Shown here: positions 20,142 through 30,353 of the stretch, piece after piece
Position numbering within the stretch: the first letter of the stretch is position 1
How the letters are laid out: each line of letters begins with the position of its first letter
Assembly (NCBI GenBank): GCA_031287855.1
Contig: JAITSL010000038.1
Span: 1 to 64,000, forward strand
Length of the DNA stretch: 64,000 bases
Source of the DNA: Candidatus Endomicrobiellum roisinitermitis
GTDB lineage: Bacteria; Elusimicrobiota; Endomicrobiia; Endomicrobiales; Endomicrobiaceae
Direction: 5' to 3'
The notes under the pieces: generated by a model
What the model saw: only the letters and a program-made list of their open reading frames with translations
Told to the model about the DNA's origin: nothing
Databases searched by the model: none
Program-made: the position numbers and the translations under genes

Positions 20142-20849
20142 TTAAAATTTTCCATAATAACTTAACTTTAATATTCTCTCATTTGGAGCTCTTATAGCAT
20201 CATCTTTGCCAAAACAATCTCTTACAATACAATCCACATCTAAATACTCTGATAAAGATAACTTTAACCCACTATTAAGTCTTGCGTCTGGTAAATAGTT
20301 TATATTGTCGTACTCTGTCATAAAATATACAAAATCTTTAAAAAGAGGAAACATTGTATTTATAAAACCATAGACCTTTACTATAGAAAAGTCGTTTATA
20401 TTAGCACCAACATTTAACATAAACTCGTCAAAAAAAAGTTCTCTTCCTAATACAACATACAAACCTTTAGCTTTTTGAACATAACCACTTTTTAAACTAG
20501 TATCGATAAAATAACCTTGACTATTATAGCCTATAGCAATACCAGGAAAAATCATGTCACCTTCATAAATTTTTAACTTAATATTTAGTGTAGGTATAGC
20601 AACTTTTATATTATTATTGCCAATAAGTTTATCTATTTCCCAAAATATACCTATATCTAAAGGTTTAAAAACACCAAAATCAATATTAGAAATTACATTG
20701 CCATTAGAAAAACATCTAAACCCAAAATCATAAGAACCGTAAGCTAATAGTCCATACATAGGAGTATCTATTACGTATCTTTTTGCGGCAAAAGAAACAG
20801 TCGTAAACATTAAAAACATTAAAAACAAACTTAATACTCTTTTTAACAT
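20142..20849 (-). CDS. Predicted outer-membrane protein of unknown function
   Basis: Signal peptide MLKRVLSLFLMFLMFTTVSFAA; amphipathic strand pattern; no named family recognised. Confidence 0.6.
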   Translation of the reverse strand: MLKRVLSLFLMFLMFTTVSFAAKRYVIDTPMYGLLAYGSYDFGFRCFSNGNVISNIDFGVFKPLDIGIFWEIDKLIGNNNIKVAIPTLNIKLKIYEGDMIFPGIAIGYNSQGYFIDTSLKSGYVQKAKGLYVVLGRELFFDEFMLNVGANINDFSIVKVYGFINTMFPLFKDFVYFMTEYDNINYLPDARLNSGLKLSLSEYLDVDCIVRDCFGKDDAIRAPNERILKLSYYGKF

Positions 20850-20878
20850 TAATAGCTCCAAAAACAATAAAACTTATT

Positions 20879-21024
20879 TTAACTAAAAGGTAACTCTACT
20901 TTTACTTGAACATCATATTCTTGCGTAAAGAAGACTCTATTTGCAAATCCTGACCAAACAAACTCGAACCAAAGAACAACATTAAATAAACTAAACAAGA
21001 ACACTTAAAATACTTTTTATACAT
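20879..21024 (-). pseudogene. Remnant of an exported (outer-membrane-like) protein gene
   Basis: ATG at 21024 gives signal-peptide-like MYKKYFKCSCLVYLMLFFGSSLFGQ; alternate frame ends ...TQEYDVQVKVELPFS*, a beta-strand-like terminus. Confidence 0.4.
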
Positions 21025-21154
21025 TTTGTAGCCTCTTGTGATAGAAGTAACATCATATATTAAAACTTATTATATCAGCGTCTGTCAAACAATAAAACCA
21101 AATCTATTTATTTATAAACCCCGAAACAACTTCTAATACAGAAAATTCATCAGT

Positions 21155-21322
21155 ATTATCGGAGTTACCTTAAAGAACGGCTTATGAGTGTTTGAAGCAA
21201 AATTCTTTTAAGTTTTTCTTGTCTTTTCATTTTGCAAGTTTGCTAATTTGTTTAAATGTTTGTTGCGATTGCTTTGTGAGTGAGAGACTCTAGTAACGTA
21301 GATAAGAATCTAAACTATATCC
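21155..21322. repeat. Dispersed palindromic element, copy 2 (left inner arm deleted)
   Basis: Shares GGAGTTACCT, CTTATGAG, TGTTTGAAGCAAAATTC...CATTTTGCAAGTTTGCTAATTTGTTTAAATGTTTGTTGCGATTGCT, CTAGTAACGTAGATAAGA(A)TCTAAACTA with copies 1 and 3. Confidence 0.8.
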
Positions 21323-21486
21323 TACTCAACCTGACACTTTATAAACAAAATTCTTCTTTTCCCTTAAGCCTAGTCAAGCTAGAGCCTATAATAAATTTCC
21401 AACAATTATATTATATAAAATAAAAAATGGTCAACGATATTATGATTGACAGTTTTTTATTATGTTTAAGATTATAACAACTAATA

Positions 21487-22416
21487 TTAACTTTCTGAAG
21501 CTCTACGTTGTAGGCGTTCCCACTTAAAATCCACATCTGATTGGATTGATTCTAATATATGAGCATTTTCAGGTTTAAATAAATGTTTAAATCTACCTTG
21601 AAGTTTTAAAAACTCAGTAATAGGCTTTTTTTCTTTTGGCATAACATTTATTTTATACACACCATTTTCAACTTCAAAAGATGGCCATATACAAGTTTCA
21701 ACAGCAAGTCTAGCTAATATCATTGTATCTTCGGGTTTATAGTTCCAACCAAGCCTGCAAGGTGTAAGAATATTTATAAAAGATGGACCGTCAACAGCCA
21801 AAGCTTTTTGCACTTTTGTTACAAAATCATTCCAGTTCCCAACGTAAGATTGAGCAACATAAGGTATATTATGAGCTATCATTATTTCTGTTAAATCTTT
21901 TTTGTTTTGCTCTTTACCACCAGGATGAACTTTACCTGCAGGAGCGGTAGTAGTGTGCGCACCTTTAGGTGTAGCGCCTGACCTTTGAATTCCTGTATTC
22001 ATATATGCTTCATTGTTATAGCATATGTAAAGCATCCTATGGCCTCTTTCCATAGCGCCCGACAAAGATTGTAAACCTATATCATAAGTTCCGCCATCAC
22101 CGCCAAAAGCTATAAACCTAATATCTTCTGTAATTTTTCCTTGTTCTTTTAAACTTCTATAGGCAGTTTCTATTCCGCTACATGTTGCAGCAGAATTTTC
22201 AAAAGCACTATGAAAAAATGCAGTTTCCCAAGAAGTGTAAGGAAAAATCGTTGTAGAAACTTCTAGACAGCCTGTAGCACTTGTAACAACAACTGGAGTA
22301 TTTCCAGCAGCTATCATAGCTTGTCTTGCAACTATACCTGCGCCACACCCTGCGCAAAGACGATGACCACCTGTCAATCGTTCTTGATTTTTGCTTAACT
22401 CTTTTAAATTTGCCAT
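21487..22416 (-). CDS. porB: Pyruvate:ferredoxin oxidoreductase beta (TPP-binding) subunit
   Basis: HRLCAGCGAGIVARQA; GGDGGTYDIGLQSLSGAMERGH; YICYNNEAYMNTGIQRSGATP. Confidence 0.95.
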   Translation of the reverse strand: MANLKELSKNQERLTGGHRLCAGCGAGIVARQAMIAAGNTPVVVTSATGCLEVSTTIFPYTSWETAFFHSAFENSAATCSGIETAYRSLKEQGKITEDIRFIAFGGDGGTYDIGLQSLSGAMERGHRMLYICYNNEAYMNTGIQRSGATPKGAHTTTAPAGKVHPGGKEQNKKDLTEIMIAHNIPYVAQSYVGNWNDFVTKVQKALAVDGPSFINILTPCRLGWNYKPEDTMILARLAVETCIWPSFEVENGVYKINVMPKEKKPITEFLKLQGRFKHLFKPENAHILESIQSDVDFKWERLQRRASES

Positions 22417-22478
22417 TTTATTCTCCTAAAGACTTTAGAAAAGTTAAAGTCCAAATCTTTTTTACACTGTTTTGTATT

Positions 22479-23684
22479 TTATTTTTTTCTTACATTTACA
22501 TATTCTACTTGACTTGAAGGTTTTTGCAAACCTGAAGCAATCTTTCTTAGGTTATCATAAATTTGCATTATATGTTCTATATTAATTTCTCTACCACCAA
22601 GACCGTAAACATAATTTTCCACTTTAGGGGTTACAATTCCAGCTGAATATAAAGACGAAATAATATCTGAATATAATGGTGCATACGCTCCTGAACATGA
22701 ATCTGCCCTATCCATAACTGCAATAGCTTTAACGTGTGCTAAGTCTTTTACTATTTGCTCTACAGGGAAAGGTCTAAACACTCTTATTTTTAAAATACCA
22801 GCTTTCACATCTTTAGCTCTAAGCTCATCTACTACTACTTTTGCAGTACCAGCTGCAGAGCCTATTACAACTACTACAATTTCTGCATCCTCAAGTTGGT
22901 ATTTTTCATACAGGTCATACTTGCGGCCAAAAGAGTGCTCAAAATCTTTTGCAACGTCTAAAATTATGTTTTTTGCGTCTCGCATAGCTTGAGCAAGTTG
23001 ATACCTATGTTCAAAATAATAATCTTGTAAATCTACAGAACCCAAAGTATAAGGTTTTTTTGTGTCTAAAAGATACCTTTCTGGTTTGTACTCACCAACA
23101 AACTCTTTTACATCTTGATCCGGATAAAGTTCTACCACTTCCATACAGTGAGAAATAATAAACCCGTCTGTAGTTACCATTGTCGGAAGTTTTGCTTTTT
23201 CTGCTATCTTTACAGCTTGTATCATATTGTCATAAGCTTCTTGAGAATTTTCTGAATAAATTTGAATCCAACCAGAGTCTCTTGCCCCCATAGTGTCAGA
23301 CTGGTCTCCGTGAATGTTAATTGGAGCAGAGATAGCTCTGTTGACTTCTGCCATAACTATAGGAAGTCTAAGACCAGAAGCAATATAAAGCATTTCCCAC
23401 ATAAGACAAAGGCCTTGAGAAGATGTCCCTGTCATTGCCCTAGCACCTGCAGCACAAGCAGCTATTGTAGCTGACATTGCAGAATGTTCACTTTCTACTG
23501 CAACATATTTACTTTTTACAATTCCATCTGCAACAAACTGTGAAAAAATCTGTACAATTTCTGTTGCAGGAGTTATAGGATATGCAGCTACAACGTCTGG
23601 TTCTATTTGGCGCATTGCTTCGGCCATAACTTCGTTGCCAGTTTTTGCAACAAGTTTACCTTTAGAATATACTGCCTTTATCAT
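22479..23684 (-). CDS. porA: Pyruvate:ferredoxin oxidoreductase alpha subunit
   Basis: GNEVMAEAMRQIEPDVVAAYPITPATEI; VESEHSAMSATIAACAAGARAMTGTSSQGL. Confidence 0.95.
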   Translation of the reverse strand: MIKAVYSKGKLVAKTGNEVMAEAMRQIEPDVVAAYPITPATEIVQIFSQFVADGIVKSKYVAVESEHSAMSATIAACAAGARAMTGTSSQGLCLMWEMLYIASGLRLPIVMAEVNRAISAPINIHGDQSDTMGARDSGWIQIYSENSQEAYDNMIQAVKIAEKAKLPTMVTTDGFIISHCMEVVELYPDQDVKEFVGEYKPERYLLDTKKPYTLGSVDLQDYYFEHRYQLAQAMRDAKNIILDVAKDFEHSFGRKYDLYEKYQLEDAEIVVVVIGSAAGTAKVVVDELRAKDVKAGILKIRVFRPFPVEQIVKDLAHVKAIAVMDRADSCSGAYAPLYSDIISSLYSAGIVTPKVENYVYGLGGREINIEHIMQIYDNLRKIASGLQKPSSQVEYVNVRKK

Positions 23685-23736
23685 TTATTGACCCCTTAGT
23701 CGAGTTTAAAGTTTAAAACTTTAAGACCCTTATAAA

Positions 23737-24051
23737 TTATTTCTTTTCTTGCTCCATTGTAATTGCCCCAATTTTTACTGGGCATTCACTTGCACAAATA
23801 CCACAACCTTTACAGTGATCATAATCTATCCCCGTAACAACTGCTGTTTTCTTTTCATCTGGAGCTATTTTTATAGAATTGTCCGGACAGGAAATCCAGC
23901 AAGTTAAACAATGAATACACTTATCTTTATCCCAAACAAGTCTTTGTGAACGCCAACTTCCAGTAAGAAAGTTCACAGCTGTGCCAGCTTCAACAATATC
24001 GCCAACAGGAAGTTCCTGAACTGTTAATTTTCTATTTTCTTCTTTTTTCAC
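23737..24051 (-). CDS. porD: Pyruvate:ferredoxin oxidoreductase delta subunit (2x 4Fe-4S)
   Basis: CIHCLTCWISCPDNSI and CKGCGICASECPVKIGAI. Confidence 0.93.
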   Translation of the reverse strand: MKKEENRKLTVQELPVGDIVEAGTAVNFLTGSWRSQRLVWDKDKCIHCLTCWISCPDNSIKIAPDEKKTAVVTGIDYDHCKGCGICASECPVKIGAITMEQEKK

Positions 24052-24100
24052 TTTGATTCCTCCAAGACTTAAAAAACCTATTTAGTTAAATAATTTTAAT

Positions 24101-24682
24101 TTATTGATTTTTAACCTCATCATAAGCACGTCTTATAGAAGCAATATTGCCATCAATAACTTCCGGTTTATGTCTAAACTTGGCAGTAAGTTTTGTTTTT
24201 GTGTCTTCTAAAACTCTGTTGATGTCTAAGGTGCCAATAACTTTCACTAAAGCTCCAAGCATTGGCATGTTAGGTATATTTTTACCAATAGTTTCCTGCG
24301 CTATTTGGCTTGCATTAACAACATATACTTGCGCTTCATTTATATTCAGTTGAGACACTATCTCTTTTGGTGAAAAAGAAGTGTTTACTATAATCTTACC
24401 ATTTTGGCCAATCCCATCTGTGACTGGAACAGATTCCATAAGAGATGGGTCTAAAATAACTACATAATTAGGACTTGTAATACCTGCGTGAATTGTTATA
24501 GGGTCCTCACTTATCCTATTAAAAGATTGTACTGGAGCACCCATTCTTTCTGGTCCATATTCAGGGAAAGCTTGAATATACTTGCCGGTCGCCATAACGG
24601 TTTCTGCAAATAAAAGCGCAGCTGTTTTTGCGCCTTGTCCTCCACGACCATGCCAACGAACTTCAATCATTTTTGCCGACAT
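24101..24682 (-). CDS. porG: Pyruvate:ferredoxin oxidoreductase gamma subunit
   Basis: MIEVRWHGRGGQGAKTAALLFAETVMATGKYIQAFPEYGPERMGAPVQSFNRIS. Confidence 0.94.
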   Translation of the reverse strand: MSAKMIEVRWHGRGGQGAKTAALLFAETVMATGKYIQAFPEYGPERMGAPVQSFNRISEDPITIHAGITSPNYVVILDPSLMESVPVTDGIGQNGKIIVNTSFSPKEIVSQLNINEAQVYVVNASQIAQETIGKNIPNMPMLGALVKVIGTLDINRVLEDTKTKLTAKFRHKPEVIDGNIASIRRAYDEVKNQ

Positions 24683-24791
24683 CACTTTACTCCTTGTGTT
24701 AAATTTATAGAACACCAAAAAAAATAATTAACCCTTAAAGATACCCCTATTGTATTAAGGTAACAGTAACTATATTGTAGTAAAGTGCCTA

Positions 24792-25388
24792 TTACATCTC
24801 TTTACGACCTGCGATTGCGCGAGAAATGGTTACTTCGTCAGCATATTCAATATCTCCACCTACAGGGAGTCCATAACCAAGTCTTGTAACTTTGACATTT
24901 AATTTTTTTATAATCTCAGCAAGATATACGGCAGTTATTTCACCTTTAGAATCAGTATCTGTAGCAACTATTACCTCGCTAATACTACCATTTTTTAGTC
25001 TTTTTATTAACTTATCAATTCTTATATCGTTTGGGCCTATAGCTTCTAGAGGAGAGAGTGCTCCACCCAAAACAAAATAAAGGCCTTTATATTCTTTAAC
25101 TTTACTAACTGCTATTAAATCTTGAGGAGTTTCTACAACACACAGTATATGTTTTTCTCTTGAAATATCAGAACATATCGGACAAGGGTCTTGTTCACTC
25201 AGATTATAACAAAAACTACAACTTTTTATTATTTGTCTAGCTTTTTTTATAGCGGTTAAAAGTTTGCCAACCTCACCTTCAGGTATTTTAAGTAGATGGT
25301 AGCTTAAACGCTCAGCCATTTTAGGGCCTACACCTGGCAATTTTTTTATCACTTCCACCATCTTTTCCACTGGCGCAGGCCTGTTCAT
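24792..25388 (-). CDS. recR: Recombination protein RecR
   Basis: KLPGVGPKMAERLSYHLL; Cys4 zinc motif CSFCYNLSEQDPCPIC; Toprim domain. Confidence 0.97.
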   Translation of the reverse strand: MNRPAPVEKMVEVIKKLPGVGPKMAERLSYHLLKIPEGEVGKLLTAIKKARQIIKSCSFCYNLSEQDPCPICSDISREKHILCVVETPQDLIAVSKVKEYKGLYFVLGGALSPLEAIGPNDIRIDKLIKRLKNGSISEVIVATDTDSKGEITAVYLAEIIKKLNVKVTRLGYGLPVGGDIEYADEVTISRAIAGRKEM

Positions 25389-25403
25389 CTTATTTTAATG
25401 TCC

Positions 25404-27026
25404 TTAAATTTTTTTAGCTATAGAACCAAACTTTTTTGCTATGTCTTGTATGTGTTTTGGTATTGCAGTTTTAGATGTTTCTTGAAAGTCCTCTTTTACA
25501 ACATAATCTTTAGTCTTTAAAGGCTCTTCTTGAGAAACAACTATTTCTTCTTTACTTAAATTATAAGCTTGCTCATCTTTTGCAATAATAATTTTAATTG
25601 CTATATCAAAACCTGTTTTCCGTCTAAACAGTTTAGATATTTGCTCTCTAAACTCTAAAAGTCCTTCATAATCAAATTGTCCTAAAGCAAAAAGCTCTAT
25701 AGAAGCGTCTCCTAATATTTTTATAAAAGCTTTTTTTAACGATTGTGCTGTAAGAGGATGCTTTTTTGTTATTTCGTCAACAATTTCTGCCCAGACACTT
25801 ATTAAATCTAGAGAAGAAGTGATTTCATCTATAGATTTTTTTTTACTTACTACAGAACCTTCTTTTAGAGAATAATCTGTACGTCCACAACTTTCCTTTA
25901 TACTTTTTTCTAAATCGTTTATTTTGGTTAAAAGTTCGCCAACATTATAGTAAGGCTCTGCCATTTTTAAAAGGTACATTTCTAAAACCATTCTGGTATC
26001 GTCATTCCAACGCATTTCATCTAACGCTCTTGACAAAAGATTGCTCATGCGCACATGGCAAGCCACGGAAAACAAACTTTTTTGTACTTCAAAAACCTTT
26101 TTATCTTCAGAAGAAATTTCTGCAATTTCAGGATTTATAGAATAAACCATAACTTGTCTTAAATGATTACGTAAGTCTCTTGCAAACTGTAAAATATTAT
26201 AGCCTTGTTCTGTAATTTCTTTTACAATTTTCAAAATAGACTGCACTTGACCTTTAGCAATATTTTCTGTAACAGAAGAAATAATATCTTTTGGAAGAAG
26301 TCCTAGTAACTCTCTTACATATTCTCCAGTTATTTTGCCAGAACATGACGATATAGCTTGATCTAAAAGACTTAAAGCATCTCTCATAGAGCCGCCTGAA
26401 GCAGTGGTAACTATACTTAAAGCATCGTCATCAATTTCAAAATTTTCTTTTTGAGCAATATTTTTTATCGACTTAACTATTTGGTCTGTAGATATAAGCT
26501 TAAACCTATACTGCTGACATCTTGAAAGAATTGTAACAGGAATTTTATGTTGTTCTGTAGTAGCTAAAATAAAAACAACGTGTTCTGGAGGCTCTTCAAG
26601 CGTTTTAAGTAAAGCGTTAAAAGCCTGCGTGGTTATTTGGTGAGCTTCATCTATAATATAAATTTTATATTTTGAGTTTGCGCTAGCAAATTTCACATTA
26701 TCACGTAAAGTTCTTATTTCATCTATACCATTATTTGATGCACCATCTATTTCCAACACATCAATACTTGAACTCCTTGAAATGTCAATACAATTTTCAC
26801 ATTCTCCACAAGGCTGCGCAAAAGTCCTGTTCTTACAATTTAAAGCTTTAGCAAGAATTCTTGCCATAGTTGTCTTACCGCAACCTCTAGGACCGCTAAA
26901 CAAATAAGCATGGGCTATACGATTTTCAGAAATTGCGTTTTTAAGAGTCTGTAAGATATGTTCCTGCCCTATGACATCGTCAAAAGTTTGAGGTCTAAAT
27001 TTCCTAGCTAAAACAAGATAAGACAT
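25404..27026 (-). CDS. dnaX: DNA polymerase III subunit gamma/tau
   Basis: MSYLVLARKFRPQTFDDVIGQEHI; Walker A FSGPRGCGKTTMARI; zinc module CGECENC. Confidence 0.97.
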   Translation of the reverse strand: MSYLVLARKFRPQTFDDVIGQEHILQTLKNAISENRIAHAYLFSGPRGCGKTTMARILAKALNCKNRTFAQPCGECENCIDISRSSSIDVLEIDGASNNGIDEIRTLRDNVKFASANSKYKIYIIDEAHQITTQAFNALLKTLEEPPEHVVFILATTEQHKIPVTILSRCQQYRFKLISTDQIVKSIKNIAQKENFEIDDDALSIVTTASGGSMRDALSLLDQAISSCSGKITGEYVRELLGLLPKDIISSVTENIAKGQVQSILKIVKEITEQGYNILQFARDLRNHLRQVMVYSINPEIAEISSEDKKVFEVQKSLFSVACHVRMSNLLSRALDEMRWNDDTRMVLEMYLLKMAEPYYNVGELLTKINDLEKSIKESCGRTDYSLKEGSVVSKKKSIDEITSSLDLISVWAEIVDEITKKHPLTAQSLKKAFIKILGDASIELFALGQFDYEGLLEFREQISKLFRRKTGFDIAIKIIIAKDEQAYNLSKEEIVVSQEEPLKTKDYVVKEDFQETSKTAIPKHIQDIAKKFGSIAKKI

Positions 27027-27489
27027 AAAAAAGTCCTTTATTTTTATTTAAAGTAAGTTTAGCAAATATAATATTCCTTTTAAATGATTTTATTAAATAA
27101 TTTCGTTATAAATATGTTATTTGTTAAAGAAATCTTGCTGCATTAAACTTAGCGTATTAACATCTTTATTTTTACTAAAGTCTATTAATGCTCTCCAAAA
27201 AATATTTTCTTGACCAGAAAAAACAACTCTCTTCTTGTGCTATCTGAGCAAACAAAGTCATTGCAGATACAAATTTTACAGCATCTCCAGCAAAAATTTG
27301 CAGCAGAGTTTTGGTTTTACTGTGGCGCCTTATCAAAGCTACATGTTTTTTAAGTTGTTAGGCAAAAACCTCTGGTTAAGATAAGCTATAGTTTATTGTC
27401 TAGTCTTTATGCTGTAATATTTGTTAGTTGGGCTAGGATTAACAACAAGTCCGTCAATTTGAGGAAAAATATACCCAATCCAATGGCTA

Positions 27490-28604
27490 GTTTTTTTTGC
27501 CGTTTAAAAGTTCAGACTCAACAATAGGCAGTTGTAAAGAAGTTTGAGCTGAATAAAACCTTTGTAACTCTCCTACAACCAATATGTATACTCTTTTAAG
27601 CAACCTCATTAAAAAAGACTTCTCCACTTCTAAATTTGGAAAATCTATTGTGTATATCTAACCATTCTCTTTCATTTCTTTTTTCTTTATTGTTAAATAT
27701 CCTGTCTGAAACAACAATGAGATGTTCCCTACTTCTTCTTTGTTTATAAATGGTTTTAAATCATCATTCTTTCTCATCTGCTCTATCAAAAATGTCGGTG
27801 TACCTGTATTAACCCAATTATTTGCAAATTCTTTGTCACGAAAAAATCCCAATGTTGAAAATGGATTATATACAAATATCTTACCATCCCATGAGTATCC
27901 ATTATACCATCTCTTTATCTCTCTTATTGTATCTTCATAACTTAACCCTAAATTCTTACCAACCTCTTCTATATACTCTTTAAAACTACTCTCTAATTCT
28001 TCTTGCGTATACCCCACATATGAACGAATACCTGTCAACAACACAAACTTCTCATGCTCATCACTACCTTTTATCACTTGATAAAAATCATGTAGCCCTC
28101 TTTTGACTTTAGCATATACTTCTTTATTACTCATATTATCTATTAACGGTTTGTCGTATTCGTCTATCAGTATTACTACTTGCTCCCCTCTACTCTTATG
28201 CATCTTCTCTATTAGCTCTGCAAACCTACGGTTGTCTATTTCTGAAGATATATTTCAATAGAATATTCTATAGCAGTTCTTGTTATAAAATCAGATAAAG
28301 AGTTTTTTAACCTTTCAGGTGTGTCATAAGCAAGCTCTGCAAAGTCTAAATGTATCACTGGATATTTCTTTGTCCAATCCCACTTATCCCATATATACAA
28401 CTCTTCAAATATCTCCTTATTTCCTTTAAATAAGTTCTTTAACGTACTTATCAACAACGACTTCTCAAATCTTCTTGGCCTTGATAAAAAGTATACACTG
28501 CCATTGTTTATTAACTTATATATATGTTCTGTCTTGTCTACGTATACTTAACTATCGGTTCTTAACTTCCAAAATGTCGGCGGTCCTATAGGTAACTTCC
28601 TCAT
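27490..28604 (-). pseudogene. Degraded AAA-ATPase-like protein with PD-(D/E)XK-type partner domain
   Basis: Start MRKLPIGPPTFWKLRTDS*VYVDKTEHIYKLIN (in-frame stop); frame break after SIEIYLQK; resumes at KMHKSRGEQVVILIDEYDKPLIDNM...KRWYNGYSWDG...NYW-like motif; further breaks towards 27490. Confidence 0.88.
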
Positions 28605-28683
28605 ATACTACCTCTCAAATACATATTTGCTCATTAAGTATACCTTTCTTTTCTAAATTATCTTTACCATTTTTCTACGTGCA

Positions 28684-28708
28684 TTGACTGGTATATTAAG
28701 GAAAAGGA
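28684..28708 (+). repeat. Short conserved motif TTGACTGGTATATTAAGGAAAAGG (occurrence 1)
   Basis: Related to TTGACCGGTATTAAGGAAAAA at 52456 and TTGACCGGTTTTAAGGAAAAA (reverse) at 41777-41799. Confidence 0.4.
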
Positions 28709-28868
28709 AGGATTTTACTGGTTGAAGGAATCTCAAAAGCCAAGTAATGTAATAAGTTGATATACCTGTTAGTAATTGTGTAACCCTTTTATACTGCATT
28801 TCTACACACTACGCTACGTATAGTATTTATACAATGTTATTGGGAAAAAATGTTGGATCAAACCAGCT

Positions 28869-30158
28869 TTATTTTTTATTAAAAGTACCGTATTTTTCTC
28901 CCATAAAAATATGCTTATATTTGCCATCTTTTTCTTTTGGCGCAGTCATTTCAAATCCAGAGTCTTTTTGGAAAAGCATAATAAAATCTGAACCTCCAAA
29001 TAAGAAGTACCCTAACGGATCTCCTTTAGAGAAATGTTGTCCAACTTTAACATTATCTTCAAATTTAACTGAACTTACTTGAGACATTCCAACAGGGAGT
29101 AATGCAACTATTCCATAACCTTTTGTTTCTAAGATAACAAGCCCTCTAGTTTCTATCGATTGCCAACCGGGAACACGACTGTCAAGAACATACTTTTTTA
29201 ATTTTGGGTCCCAAGTTGTAATTCCACCAGCGGCACCATCTTGAGCTATTATACGCACTTCTCTTACAACACCGCTAACTGGAAAATGAAAACGATGATA
29301 ATCTTGCACATTAAGAAAAGTGTGCGTTAAATAACCTCCATCAAATGTTTCTCTATAAAGACTATCTTCTTTTTCGCCTAACAGGTTAGGTATGTAATAA
29401 TATATACTGCTTTTAATTTTAACCCCTTGCTTTTGTACAATGTTTGCGTTCATGTCTATACGCCAAACACCTTCTGGCACAGAGTCTGCAGGAGATATAA
29501 CAATAGAATCATCATCTTTATCTGCAATAGGGCGCGCATCTGGAGATTTTAGTTTTCTTGAAAAAAAGTCGTTAAATGTACGCCAATTGTCAGGATCTTC
29601 ATACCAATCATGATCTTTTAAACCAAAATGAGAGTCGTTGTATATTGCATCATAGTAATTTAAGTTCCATGATTTTTTAGTACTAAGATGTGCACCATAT
29701 TGTTTTACATACTTAATTATCCAAGAACGTATAGGTTCATGGTATTGTAAACTATTATAATAAAGCCCTTTATCTTTGAGTTCCCCTAAAGGCTGATCTA
29801 AAATAAAGTAAAAATAATCTAACCCCTGATCAAAACCTTCAAATAGTCCAGGGAAATATTCTTTACGTAAATCTTTCCAAGGCATTGCTTTTAAAGACCA
29901 GTCTATGTATGTGTACCAATCTTCTAATGTTTGAGCTGGATTACTTTTCATGTCTGGATTGATTTTCTTAGCTGATTCTATAGATTTAACCATTAAATTT
30001 TTAACTTCAGGATTTTTATTCAAAATTTTGATAAGCTCAATAGTAACAGGATTTCGTTTTATTTGTTGTTGAGAACCAACAACATGATTAGTAAATGGAA
30101 TAATTAAAAAAGACAAAATTACAAAAATTTTTGAAAACAATTTTTTAATTTTATACAT
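28869..30158 (-). CDS. Exported phosphatidylserine decarboxylase-like protein
   Basis: Signal peptide MYKIKKLFSKIFVILSFLIIPF; TFNDFFSRKLKSPDARPI; YHRFHFPVSGVV; GDPLGYFLFGGSDFIMLF at the self-cleavage region. Confidence 0.85.
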   Translation of the reverse strand: MYKIKKLFSKIFVILSFLIIPFTNHVVGSQQQIKRNPVTIELIKILNKNPEVKNLMVKSIESAKKINPDMKSNPAQTLEDWYTYIDWSLKAMPWKDLRKEYFPGLFEGFDQGLDYFYFILDQPLGELKDKGLYYNSLQYHEPIRSWIIKYVKQYGAHLSTKKSWNLNYYDAIYNDSHFGLKDHDWYEDPDNWRTFNDFFSRKLKSPDARPIADKDDDSIVISPADSVPEGVWRIDMNANIVQKQGVKIKSSIYYYIPNLLGEKEDSLYRETFDGGYLTHTFLNVQDYHRFHFPVSGVVREVRIIAQDGAAGGITTWDPKLKKYVLDSRVPGWQSIETRGLVILETKGYGIVALLPVGMSQVSSVKFEDNVKVGQHFSKGDPLGYFLFGGSDFIMLFQKDSGFEMTAPKEKDGKYKHIFMGEKYGTFNKK

Positions 30159-30233
30159 ACTTAATCTCCTATCCCACAACAAATTTATTTGAGTTAATCA
30201 TAAAAATATTGTTATAATTATTGTCTTAAATAT

Positions 30234-30304
30234 GGGGCTATAGTTAAACGGGAGAACGTATCGTTCGCAACGATAAGATGCGGGTTCAATTCCCGCTAGC
30301 TCCA
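30234..30304 (+). tRNA. tRNA-Ala (anticodon CGC)
   Basis: Acceptor GGGGCTA/TAGCTCC with G3-U70; anticodon arm TATCG-TTCGCAA-CGATA; T arm GCGGG-TTCAATT-CCCGC; discriminator A; CCA not encoded. Confidence 0.92.
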
Positions 30305-30353
30305 TAATCTAGAGCGAAAAACTAATAAGCTGTTTAATAAAGTTTATACCTTT

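Noticed and set aside
25404-27026. Programmed frameshift in dnaX
   Set aside because: No clear A AAA AAG-type slippery heptamer with a downstream structure noticed; the ORF reads through normally.
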